DNA from: Acholeplasmataceae bacterium
GTDB lineage: Bacteria; Bacillota_I; Bacilli_A; ML615J-28; CAG-698
NCBI GenBank assembly: GCA_012838705.1
Contig: DUOT01000172.1
Location: 1 to 37,674, forward strand
Length of the DNA stretch: 37,674 bases
Reading direction: 5' to 3'
Positions 24,199 to 33,180 of this stretch are shown piece by piece. The stretch's first letter is position 1, and each line of letters begins with the position of its first letter. The notes below the pieces were generated by a model. It had not been told where the DNA came from. It saw only the letters and a list, made by a program, of their open reading frames with translations, and ran no database searches. Both the position numbers and the translations under genes were made by a program.

Positions 24199-27100
24199 AT
24201 GAATAAAAGAGAAGGATTTGTAGAGAAGTTTACCTTCTATAAAAAACATGAAAACGACAGTATCCTCATACACGAGAGCATAGTTATTGCTCTCGTGGAG
24301 GATAGACAAATTAACAACAGGATAGAGATTAAAAGTGAGAAGTGGACGGAAATCTTCGACAAAGACAACAGAGAAGGCATAGGCATAATAACCTATAAAG
24401 GCACTCCCGACGAGGTAACTGAAGGCGATTATGTCATCTGTACATTTTCAAGGGACGATAAACTTGTATCGGTAGAAAAGGGTGTGGGCTCTGGCTCAGA
24501 CATAACAGACATTGACTTCAGTCAAGGTAATCCGTTTTCTGAGTTCCTAGAGAGCGAATCCGAGTATACCAGAAGCGTAAAAGACTATCAGGTTAAAATA
24601 GGCAATTCTACATTTATCATTCCTCCACTTGAGATTGATGTTTCAACACAGTCTACGATAAACAGGGTTCCCGCTTTAAGGGCTAACGGCTCGGTAAAGT
24701 CTCAAACTGGACACTCAAACGTCAGGGTTGAAATGAATTTATACTTTAGCAATGTTGACCAAATAAATGACCCAGACAATGGACTAAGAGCTTTAATCGC
24801 TCAGTTTAAAAGAACTCCGTTTCTCCCTGTAGAAAGTAAGTACCTCAATGACATCCACAACGTCTACGCAGTAACCCTCGCTAACCTCACTATCAACACA
24901 GTCCCTGGTTTTCCAAACAATCTAATGGCAAAGCTCATTTGCTATAAGTTTAATCACACCCCTTATGTTTCCACAGAACCATTCTTTGCCAATCTCATTG
25001 ACTGGCCTCTGTTTAACTGGTACTACAAAAAAGACTTGATTTACCAGTACGACGAAAACGGTAAACCTATTCCACAAGCCCATGGAAGATTAAAGGCAAT
25101 CCCTTCCTCTGGAATGACCAACGACTTCACATTCAAGTATATCCCACTAAAAGAACTAACAGAATTCAGAGATAAGACACATGCGTTATCTAAGACCCAG
25201 GCTGCCAAAGCTTCTATTGGTGTGCACTCTAGCTACTACATGGATGACTTAGTTACTATGATGCAGGTCAAACAAGCGATCGAGGCCATCGAAAGCAATG
25301 AAGAGGTAAACAAGCTAAAAGAAGATCTGGTGAAAGCGAAGGGCGCCTGGAAAGAGGGGCTCTTTACTATTGAGAATAAGTACAAAAAATACCTAGAGAT
25401 AGCAAATAGTATCCTAGGCGACGTTGTTGGATTGCCTACTAGAATAAAGCTTTTGGAAAACACGAGCATATGGCCGTACACCGCAAAAATGAAATATGAA
25501 TCGCCTTCTGGTTTTAATTGGACGCCAAAGACCACTGACGATGGATTTGGTACTGAAGGGTATATCTTCGAAATTCCTATTAAGGGTCATTTGTCTGCAA
25601 CTAATTTACCTGGATGGACTCCATTAGAACGTGAGGACGAGAAATATAAGCCCTATATAAATGATGATGGAGTATCTCTAGGATACGTCAGATTTATCAT
25701 CAAAAGCGCAGACGAAATCAAAATATATAGCAAAGACGAAGACCTGACAACCGCAATTCAGACTAGCAACCCAAGGCTTACTCAGTTACTGTACAACATG
25801 CATGTTAATGCATTTTCAGATGAAAACGCAATAGATGCGCAAGGCGACGTATTGGCTGCGAACGAGCTTATTGCTGAGGATTACTTTGCCACGAAGCTTC
25901 TGGAGTGGGATATAACACACCCAGATAAACTGCATCTAACGAATGCTATGGCTGCATACGAAAACCTAGTAAGCGATCTACAACTTCAGGCAATGGATGC
26001 TCCTACACATCAATTCCTGGGAAGTCAAGACATATTCATTAAACTGGATATACGCACAGACAGCGAAGAAAACGTACAAGACCTTAAAGATCTATTCTCT
26101 TATTCGCAGGTCGTTGCTCGTGACTTTGCTGACTACGTAAAAGCTGGCTTTATCAAAATCGACCACGATCTAGCCAACTTAATGGGTGTTAAGTATGTTT
26201 TGATCGACCAGATTAACGTAAGAACAGTTCCCAATCTGCCAGGAGTGTATGACATTGAAATCATCATGATCGATTTCGACGTCATGCAACGCAGAATCGA
26301 AAGAACTGGCGGAATCATAGGAACCGCAGACTCGACAATGAGATACCTCCAGATTGGTAGTATGGATGAGAACAGCGCCAATGAACCACTAAAGGAACTC
26401 ATTCGACCTCAGAACCACAATGAGTCTGTAGAGTACATGCATCAGGCCAATGATGGTCGCAGAAGTGCAGATGAGCTGAGAAGGGATATTTATATAGCTC
26501 ACGATGGAGGCAAGCGTTCTCAGTACAGATACATCTCTATCAACAACATGTTTAAGTATTTTGAGCTGTATCCAGATCTTGAGCTTCCAACATGGGAAGA
26601 GCTGTCTCGAGTTAAGCTGACTCTTCCAAGCGGAGAAGAGCAAAATGCTACAGAAAGAATACGCTGGGTTCGAGTCGAAGACGACGGAACACTAAGGCTT
26701 GCGACATGGAACCCCAAAATGTCAGATGATACACCCAATGGTGGTATTTATGTCGATCCAGACTTCTATTTTAAACCGAGTATCCCAATATCTGCTTCAT
26801 TGCAGAGAAAGCTAAAAACAAGAGATCAAGTTCAAATGAGCTTTGTCGACGTAGCTGGAAATTGGGAGCACTTGCCCTACGGTGGCGATTACTTGGGCCC
26901 AGTAGAGATTCAGATTGAAGGCGTCGAAGAACCAAGTGTTACACTTGAGGATCTTGACATAGACGCCCTACATGTGAACCCTGGCGACAGTGGAAAGCAT
27001 TTCGAGATAACAGAAGGATACGAAATTCCTGATGGTAGGGGTTTGGTGGATACCATCGACAAGGCACTTAGAGAACACAATCCAAGCTACGACACCGAAG

Positions 27101-30100
27101 AAGAAATCGAAAAAGCTATTCGGCTATGCACAGATAAAGACAAGAGACTAGAAGTATTTCCTCCGCTAGAAGAAGTTGTTAGGTATTTCCAACCGAAGGG
27201 ATATATCTCTCAAGAAGAGATCCGAAAAAGGATGACAGAGCTAATTCATAGTGAAATAGGCGCGGTCGCCACACAACCGATATTTGCGGATCCTCCTGAA
27301 ATAGTGCATGGCTACGCAATTAAGAGCGGGCTTTCACTTAACGTAAATATAGCCAGAGCGTTGTTTGATTATGAATCCAATACTACTCAGCTCTATCCAA
27401 TGGATGGCATTAAAGTAATTAACCACGTAGAAAAGTCAGTTATCGGTCAGCCAGTTCAGGCATATACCAGATGGGATGACCAATGGCATCGCTCGTTTGG
27501 TATAGGACAAATTAACCTAGGTGCTCACTGGACCAAAGGCGCAAAAGATACTAGCCACATAAGAAGAAAAGACGGCAGAGGTTACGAACCTATAGATCCT
27601 TGGCGAATCGTATATGACTACCAATACAATATCAGGTATTCATTGCAATACCTAAAGAAAAAGAGAGACTTTCTCTACAACAATCACTACAACGAAGTAG
27701 TAGATCTGCTAAATCACCTCATCAAGTATGCAGGATACCCTCTGCTCCGCAGTCTTCCTCCTGTACGCCAAAACCGCTCCTCAAACAAGCAATTCGACGA
27801 CTACAGAAAAACACTCCATGACTTCTTCTGGAGGCTAGCAGCAGTAGCCTATGAGGGATTTAAAATGAGCGACATTGTTAAATCCTTCAAGAGTGGCAAA
27901 GGCGATCCTATAAAAAGATACGATGCGCTATTTAGTGCTTCGTCTGGAAGGATCGTCAAGTACCAGGCCGAACAAGAGCGTAGAGAACAATCAGCAAATA
28001 TTTCAGTAAAATACGGACCAATAAAGCATCTCGAACAAGAAGAATACAAAAGAAGTTTCGAGTACCAGGTGCTTCAGCCAATTGATGACGACGATCATTT
28101 CTATGATATTCGTGCAGTCTTTGGCCCAAGGCCGCCAACAGAAGAAGAATCACTAGAGGGAAGCTGGTACGACTACATCAACACAGACTGTTCTGGCAGG
28201 ATGGTCAAAGCATTCCCTACGTACCATATCTGCTTGATAGATGAGGGTCGAAAAATTAGATGGTGGAAGTTATGGGATAACTTCTACGACATGAGTGCTG
28301 TAGTTGATCTTTCTATACACAAGAGTAGAAAGAATGCCGCAGACACTTGTATGATTACTATGTCCAACGTCTATGGTGGGGTAGGAAACCTTCATAGTAG
28401 GGGCTCTCAATCCCACATCCCAATGATTAAGAAAAGCTTTTGGGAGGTAGTCCTGCACACTAAACCCAGCGACTTGCATTTAGAGTTACGAGACCAACTG
28501 GAGCCAAGATTAATGCTTTCTGCTGGTTCAAGAATATCAGTTAGACTCGGATATGGCTCTAATGCTGCGAAGATGCCAGTAATGTTCAACGGAACAATCA
28601 CTGAGTTTGAGCCTGGAGATATGGTAGAAATCATAGCTCAAGGAGATGGTATAGAGTTAACTAACATTCTTCCGTTTAGCAAGAAGAGCTCTGTTAATGG
28701 CTTCCTAAAATTCGGAGCGGAGCCAAGAGATCTTTTGCTTGGATTAATGACGACTCACTCAGCTATTCAAAAAGCCATACGAGGAATAACCAGAGGTTAC
28801 TTTGGAAGGCAAGAAGATTCATCTGGTGTAATCCACTTTGGAAGTGTAGACCACACCAAAGGCGTATGGTATTTAGCAGAAGAAATCGGAGAAAACATCT
28901 ATCCAGCTAACTTCAAGGGAGAGCCGTACCAATATGACCATCTAATCAATCCATTTGCATGGCACTCCAAAGGTGACGAGCAAAATATCACGATTGATGT
29001 CTATAATAAGACAATTTGGGACGTTGCTCAGACCTGCGCTATGGCTATGCCGAACTATATAGCAACAGTGCTACCTGTTGGATTTAGGTCAACACTTTTC
29101 TATGGAATGGCGCATTGGGGTTATGTCTATGATTGGGAAATAGAAGATCTAGGTTTTGATATTGAGCCTGGAATTAGAAAGATAAGAAAACCACTTCAAC
29201 AGTGGCACATCTACTCTAGTGTCTCTGATATTATAGACAACTCAATCAAAGCAACCAGCCGAGATATGTATACAAATGTAATTGGCACGTATCAGGCTGG
29301 AACTTCAAATATATTGGGCATGATTTCAGCGCTATGGGGTGCGGAAACATCTGGCAATCATGAAGCAAGTATAACAGCTTATGCAGATAAGGATATTTAT
29401 CCGCAATTCCAAAGAACCACACAGATATACACAGGGATTAGTTCCGAAGCAACAGACGTTCTAACGAAAGCAGTCAACTGGGTTCCAATAGTTGGACTAT
29501 CCAGAACCAGAATATCAGAAGCATTAGCTTTTGCTGTTGCTCAAAGTGCTGTTCGTGACTATCTGAAAGACATGTATCAAGGTGAACTTATAGTCTTGGG
29601 CGATCCGTCTGTTAAGCCCTACGACGCTGTGTATCTGTGGGACAAATATACTGAGATGTTTGGTATCTTTGAAGTAAAAGAGGTCACTCACCACTTGTCT
29701 TTAGAGACTGGATTTATCACAAGTATAGTTCCTGACTGTACTGTCTCAGTCGCTGACCCCAACAGAAATAAGTTGTGGGGATGGCAAAGCTCCCTGGCAG
29801 CTGCTGTTATAGTAGAAATAATCTTTCTATTTTTCAAAACCAGCACCGCTAAAATAATGTCCAAGGGCCTAGAAGAAGCAGGAACTAGCGCAACTGCAAA
29901 ACTTACAGGGTTGCAAGAAAAACTTGCAGCTACAGAAGTTGCAGGAGCACTTGGAAAGCTAGCTGGGTGGGGCAGTGCACTCACTGGACTTGGAATTAGT
30001 CTTGCTTCTCTTTTGGGCGCTGCCAGTTCAGGTTTACTTGTAGCTCCACCAGTAGCGAGTTTTGTCTTGGGGGTTGTGGTTCTAGCAATCACAATCCAGT

Positions 30101-31140
30101 CGGTTCAAAATCTTCTTCAGAGATGGCTTGACCAAGAGGAATGTGTAGTTATTAACTTCCTGACATACCGTGGCCGTGAGTTCTCTGCTGGAGTCTTAGG
30201 GCACAAGGGCATTGTGCTCGGTACTCAAGCAGGTGTCACAAAGTACGCATGGCTAAACAAATCCCTAGAATGGTTGTCAGGGATTATGAATTCAGACCGC
30301 TTGCTTTTTTCCCTTGGTGACGAACTTGGTCTTTCTAGTGATGGTGTTAAACTTGCGGATAGAACAGTTGAGATGGCAAACTCTTGGTATGGTGACAATA
30401 TAGTTGAAGCCAATAAAATGATCGAAGGCTACCAAGAGAGCTTGCATAGAGACTGGTCTGAAAAAGACGAAAGAATTGTGGCGAGAACTTCTCGTGGCAC
30501 AACAGAATACATGGCAGAGCTTGACGAACAAGAGCTGGAGTCAAAACGGAATATAATGGTTCCCTTTAAAAACCAGCGTAGAATTAGATTCCATGGCCCC
30601 GCAGAGCAGACTGTATCTCCTGCGTTCCAGGATCCATGGGATGAATTCTTCAATACTACGCCAGAAAATATAATATTCATCCAATCCACATGGGAGCCCA
30701 GGCCAAATCAAAAACCATCTCATGCAAATGGACTAGCAATAGAGATAGGGGCGATTGGAAAGGGTATTGAATTCGACCAAGCCCTCGACGCTATTACTCA
30801 AGGAATAGACTATGAGGACATTAAAAACATGACTCTCAAAGAGTTAAATGAGCTGGCTAATTCAAAAGCGGATAGCTTCCCAATCTCATATGAGTTCTTC
30901 AATAAGATGGCTCAGTGGGGCAACTGGTCTGAACTATACGGTCCATGGGGCGCTTATCAGTTCGACAGGGATACTCAAACCTTCCGCAATATGGAAGATA
31001 TATTAAACGAGAAGTATACCAATGGAACGCCAGCTTATATCATGTACGAGGCAAAGATTGCATCCATACGTAGAAAGTACATGGATAAGATTTATGTGTC
31101 TCGCTATCCGAGAAAAGGGGAGTTCGACGATGTCCAATGA
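24199..31140 (+). CDS. Giant protein 3: baseplate hub with lytic transglycosylase domain
   Basis: This 2313-residue protein has GGAGG upstream. The N-terminal ~800 residues contain two similar baseplate-type domains, each with an LTINTVPGFP / INVRTVPNLP block. Residues ~1050-1155 look like a lytic transglycosylase (SLT) domain: catalytic E1059 (LFDYESN), a SFGIGQINLG block (1099-1108) and a YNIRYSLQYL helix. From ~1360 a hub (gpD/gp27-like) region follows, with DLSIHKSRKNAADTCMITM and a beta block of the form VRLGYGSNAAKMPVMFNG (about residues 1446-1463) ending in AQGDGIEL. Hydrophobic segments lie at ~1864-1880 and ~1920-1970. It probably forms the hub at the tail tip and cuts peptidoglycan during entry. 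Hub and SLT calls are good; the role of the membrane-like segments and C-terminal ~340 residues is unknown. Confidence 0.82.
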   Translation: MNKREGFVEKFTFYKKHENDSILIHESIVIALVEDRQINNRIEIKSEKWTEIFDKDNREGIGIITYKGTPDEVTEGDYVICTFSRDDKLVSVEKGVGSGSDITDIDFSQGNPFSEFLESESEYTRSVKDYQVKIGNSTFIIPPLEIDVSTQSTINRVPALRANGSVKSQTGHSNVRVEMNLYFSNVDQINDPDNGLRALIAQFKRTPFLPVESKYLNDIHNVYAVTLANLTINTVPGFPNNLMAKLICYKFNHTPYVSTEPFFANLIDWPLFNWYYKKDLIYQYDENGKPIPQAHGRLKAIPSSGMTNDFTFKYIPLKELTEFRDKTHALSKTQAAKASIGVHSSYYMDDLVTMMQVKQAIEAIESNEEVNKLKEDLVKAKGAWKEGLFTIENKYKKYLEIANSILGDVVGLPTRIKLLENTSIWPYTAKMKYESPSGFNWTPKTTDDGFGTEGYIFEIPIKGHLSATNLPGWTPLEREDEKYKPYINDDGVSLGYVRFIIKSADEIKIYSKDEDLTTAIQTSNPRLTQLLYNMHVNAFSDENAIDAQGDVLAANELIAEDYFATKLLEWDITHPDKLHLTNAMAAYENLVSDLQLQAMDAPTHQFLGSQDIFIKLDIRTDSEENVQDLKDLFSYSQVVARDFADYVKAGFIKIDHDLANLMGVKYVLIDQINVRTVPNLPGVYDIEIIMIDFDVMQRRIERTGGIIGTADSTMRYLQIGSMDENSANEPLKELIRPQNHNESVEYMHQANDGRRSADELRRDIYIAHDGGKRSQYRYISINNMFKYFELYPDLELPTWEELSRVKLTLPSGEEQNATERIRWVRVEDDGTLRLATWNPKMSDDTPNGGIYVDPDFYFKPSIPISASLQRKLKTRDQVQMSFVDVAGNWEHLPYGGDYLGPVEIQIEGVEEPSVTLEDLDIDALHVNPGDSGKHFEITEGYEIPDGRGLVDTIDKALREHNPSYDTEEEIEKAIRLCTDKDKRLEVFPPLEEVVRYFQPKGYISQEEIRKRMTELIHSEIGAVATQPIFADPPEIVHGYAIKSGLSLNVNIARALFDYESNTTQLYPMDGIKVINHVEKSVIGQPVQAYTRWDDQWHRSFGIGQINLGAHWTKGAKDTSHIRRKDGRGYEPIDPWRIVYDYQYNIRYSLQYLKKKRDFLYNNHYNEVVDLLNHLIKYAGYPLLRSLPPVRQNRSSNKQFDDYRKTLHDFFWRLAAVAYEGFKMSDIVKSFKSGKGDPIKRYDALFSASSGRIVKYQAEQERREQSANISVKYGPIKHLEQEEYKRSFEYQVLQPIDDDDHFYDIRAVFGPRPPTEEESLEGSWYDYINTDCSGRMVKAFPTYHICLIDEGRKIRWWKLWDNFYDMSAVVDLSIHKSRKNAADTCMITMSNVYGGVGNLHSRGSQSHIPMIKKSFWEVVLHTKPSDLHLELRDQLEPRLMLSAGSRISVRLGYGSNAAKMPVMFNGTITEFEPGDMVEIIAQGDGIELTNILPFSKKSSVNGFLKFGAEPRDLLLGLMTTHSAIQKAIRGITRGYFGRQEDSSGVIHFGSVDHTKGVWYLAEEIGENIYPANFKGEPYQYDHLINPFAWHSKGDEQNITIDVYNKTIWDVAQTCAMAMPNYIATVLPVGFRSTLFYGMAHWGYVYDWEIEDLGFDIEPGIRKIRKPLQQWHIYSSVSDIIDNSIKATSRDMYTNVIGTYQAGTSNILGMISALWGAETSGNHEASITAYADKDIYPQFQRTTQIYTGISSEATDVLTKAVNWVPIVGLSRTRISEALAFAVAQSAVRDYLKDMYQGELIVLGDPSVKPYDAVYLWDKYTEMFGIFEVKEVTHHLSLETGFITSIVPDCTVSVADPNRNKLWGWQSSLAAAVIVEIIFLFFKTSTAKIMSKGLEEAGTSATAKLTGLQEKLAATEVAGALGKLAGWGSALTGLGISLASLLGAASSGLLVAPPVASFVLGVVVLAITIQSVQNLLQRWLDQEECVVINFLTYRGREFSAGVLGHKGIVLGTQAGVTKYAWLNKSLEWLSGIMNSDRLLFSLGDELGLSSDGVKLADRTVEMANSWYGDNIVEANKMIEGYQESLHRDWSEKDERIVARTSRGTTEYMAELDEQELESKRNIMVPFKNQRRIRFHGPAEQTVSPAFQDPWDEFFNTTPENIIFIQSTWEPRPNQKPSHANGLAIEIGAIGKGIEFDQALDAITQGIDYEDIKNMTLKELNELANSKADSFPISYEFFNKMAQWGNWSELYGPWGAYQFDRDTQTFRNMEDILNEKYTNGTPAYIMYEAKIASIRRKYMDKIYVSRYPRKGEFDDVQ
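27340..27660 (+). other. Lytic transglycosylase (SLT-like) domain of giant protein 3
   Basis: This is the approximate domain span. The glutamate of LFDYESN (E1059) is the likely catalytic acid. About 40 residues separate it from the SFGIGQI motif, longer than in most family members, suggesting a loop insertion. The cluster typical of the family (Glu-Ser, then G-x-Q-I, then the YNIRYSLQYL helix) is in order. Confidence 0.72.
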
Positions 31141-31480
31141 GTTAGTTAAAAGAATAATAGATAAAGCGGTAAGGCCAGAGCTTCAAAAATTCCTCCACGA
31201 GACCATTGGGGTTGTTACGTCGTATAACGCTGACACAAGGTTAGCTAACATTTCGGCGTACAACCCCTGGACTGGGGGACTTATGGACTACAAGAATGTA
31301 CCGCTAGATTACCTTAAAGAAAACATGCACATTGTTCCTGACCCTAAAAGAGGAACATTCGTAAAGGTAGTATTTAATAACGGTAGCCCAGCAAACCCTG
31401 TTATTAGAGAGATTATAAATCAAGACGAGATGCGTGACTACGCATCAACAGCTATGCCGTTTTCTTATGGGTATTTGTAA
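31130..31480 (+). CDS. Baseplate OB-fold/spike-like protein
   Basis: The ATG at 31130 follows AAAAGGGGAG at a good distance and overlaps the end of the hub gene by 11 bases; an upstream ATG at 31022 lies deep inside the hub gene and is not used. The product has 116 residues. The pattern IGVVTSYNADTRLANIS, then GTFVKVVFNNGSPANPVI, fits an OB-fold baseplate or spike-base domain such as the N-terminal part of gp5- or gpV-type proteins. It follows the hub and precedes gp25- and J-like wedge genes, as expected for a spike or hub-associated part. Confidence 0.65.
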   Translation: MSNELVKRIIDKAVRPELQKFLHETIGVVTSYNADTRLANISAYNPWTGGLMDYKNVPLDYLKENMHIVPDPKRGTFVKVVFNNGSPANPVIREIINQDEMRDYASTAMPFSYGYL

Positions 31481-31492
31481 GGAGGAGATATT

Positions 31493-31963
31493 ATGAGCTG
31501 GAGAGACAAAGTTTTAGAGACCAGAAAGCCATTCGATCCCAAAGAGGCGATGGAACAAGAGGTAAGGGTTATCAATGACGAAGTGGGAATTTCAAGCCCA
31601 ACCAGCCCAGCAACAATAAGAATCTACCGAAATGGTCGCATTGACCTGTTTTCCAAAAACGACCTGGGTCTCCGAATAGATCCAGTTACGAATTCAATTA
31701 CAGTACATGCATCCAAATTCTTGTGTATGGCTGATACTGCAAGTTTTTATACATCAGATCCTAAAGGTCTTGCATGGGCTCCTGGCGCAAGAAACTCCAC
31801 AGAGGGTATGGCAACACTAATGCCCTTTAATCCATCTGGTTTTTTACCTGCCTCTTCAGCCCTACTTCCTCCTGGTATGGAGGGGCCAGCTCGCCTCGCC
31901 AAATCGCTTGAAAAAATAATAAAGCAATTGCCATTTAATTTAGGAGCTGATCACAATGGGTAG
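31493..31963 (+). CDS. Possible spike/tip protein
   Basis: This is a 156-residue protein with an AAGGAGGAG site before the ATG. The middle has short repeating strands (TIRIYRNGRIDLFSKNDLG, then RIDPVTNSITVHASKF) of the sort found in beta-helical spikes. The end is Pro/Gly-rich, then helical. No metal-binding PAAR motif is evident. It overlaps the gp25-like gene by 8 bases. It could be the needle part that partners the OB-fold protein just upstream; this is inferred from order and strand pattern. Confidence 0.5.
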   Translation: MSWRDKVLETRKPFDPKEAMEQEVRVINDEVGISSPTSPATIRIYRNGRIDLFSKNDLGLRIDPVTNSITVHASKFLCMADTASFYTSDPKGLAWAPGARNSTEGMATLMPFNPSGFLPASSALLPPGMEGPARLAKSLEKIIKQLPFNLGADHNG

Positions 31964-32345
31964 ATATGGATGGCTTGCTGATATTGGCTTAACAGAGGAT
32001 GGCGACTTAGCTCTAGATGAAACTGGAGATTTTGCAGTGCATTACGGACTGAACTGTTTAGAGGATGATATTAGGATCAGAATTCAAACCAATAAGTCAG
32101 AGTGGCGCAGACACATTACTCTTGGTTCAAACATGGAGGATTTAATCGGTCTCCCCAACACAGAAAAAACAGGCGAGATAGGGCGCAAACAATTAATTGA
32201 AGCTCTTACCAGAGATGATAAGGTAAACATTAACGACCTTTCTGTTCACGTAATGCCTACTGACACTAAAACTATTCTATACTTTATTCTTATTGATGCT
32301 CAAGAAGATGGCGAAGTAAGAATACCATACGTTTTAAAGCTCTAA
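31956..32345 (+). CDS. Baseplate wedge protein, gp25-like
   Basis: This 129-residue protein matches the T4 gp25/gpW baseplate family: GDLALDETGDFAVHYGLN, an EDDIRIRIQTNKSEW block, ITLGSNMEDLIGLPN, a helix with EALTRD, and a final strand. AGGAG lies ~10 bases before the ATG, inside the previous gene. gp25-like proteins join wedges to the tube-sheath start in the contractile baseplate. Its position just before the J-like gene is typical. Confidence 0.87.
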   Translation: MGRYGWLADIGLTEDGDLALDETGDFAVHYGLNCLEDDIRIRIQTNKSEWRRHITLGSNMEDLIGLPNTEKTGEIGRKQLIEALTRDDKVNINDLSVHVMPTDTKTILYFILIDAQEDGEVRIPYVLKL

Positions 32346-32361
32346 AGAAGGAGGTAAGTCG

Positions 32362-33168
32362 ATGCCATTCGCACCTAGAAAAGAAATAGATATTACCAAC
32401 AAACAAGTTCAACTATTGAAAGAAAACACAGACATTACCAACTTTAGCCCTGGCGCAAGGGCTCGAATGATTCTGGAATTAGTCAATATGGAACTAGAAC
32501 AAAGCGAGAAGAATCTTGAAAGAAACATGCTTCAGGCTTTCGTGTCAAATGCTTCAGGTGTTTACTTAGATTGGATTGGAGAACTCGTAGCTTGCTTTAG
32601 GTTGCCTGGCGAAAGCGATAGTAACTTCAGGTATAGAATTACTAACCAAGTGTACACACTGGCAACAGCAAACGAGCAGAGTATTAGAATGAACTGCCTT
32701 CTTGTTGAGGGCGTAAGAGATGCTAGATTAATCCCATACACTCACGGTACTGGCTCTTTTTCTGTTTACGTTATTCCAGAGGACAGCAATATCGCAGATC
32801 GTGTAACAAGCATGGTTCAAAGCGTTATTGATCGTTATCAAGCATATGGAGTTAAAGGGTATGCCATGAGGCCGAAAGATGTTCCAGTTAGAATATCAGC
32901 ACGGCTAATTACTAAGCCAAATGTTGATAGACAATTCCTGGTAGAAAGCGTAAGGTCTACCATAAGACTTTTCATCGAAGCACATGACCTTGGACAAAGG
33001 CTAATCATTAACGCTCTAGAAAGTGCTATTTTAGGAGTATCAGACGATATCGAAGATGTGGAGATTCATAGCCTCCATTTAAGAGATAAGGCTGTTCTCA
33101 TTCAAAACCAAGATGTCTATTGGGACGAAAAACTAAGCATATCATCTCAAGACATAACTATCTTATAA
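32362..33168 (+). CDS. Baseplate wedge protein J (gp6-like)
   Basis: This 268-residue protein has the baseplate J layout: a helical N-terminus with FSPGARARMILELV, then GVYLDWIGELVACFRLPGES, a RYRITNQVYTLATANEQSI helix, and ferredoxin-like C-terminal repeats with VEGVRDARLIPYTHGTGSFSV and a final NALESAILGVSDDIEDVEI. It follows gp25 as in many myoviruses and has a strong AAGGAGG site. It would form the wedge ring of the baseplate. Confidence 0.88.
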   Translation: MPFAPRKEIDITNKQVQLLKENTDITNFSPGARARMILELVNMELEQSEKNLERNMLQAFVSNASGVYLDWIGELVACFRLPGESDSNFRYRITNQVYTLATANEQSIRMNCLLVEGVRDARLIPYTHGTGSFSVYVIPEDSNIADRVTSMVQSVIDRYQAYGVKGYAMRPKDVPVRISARLITKPNVDRQFLVESVRSTIRLFIEAHDLGQRLIINALESAILGVSDDIEDVEIHSLHLRDKAVLIQNQDVYWDEKLSISSQDITIL

Positions 33169-33180
33169 GGAGGAGATTAA

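Noticed and set aside
29688-30092. 134-residue reverse frame inside the hub gene
   Set aside because: It is a low-complexity Ala/Ser/Pro shadow of the hub's hydrophobic region, with no start signal. Other reverse frames in the window are similar shadows.
31022-31129. Upstream start for the OB-fold protein
   Set aside because: It lies inside the hub gene without a ribosome site; the ATG at 31130 has one and gives a normal family length.
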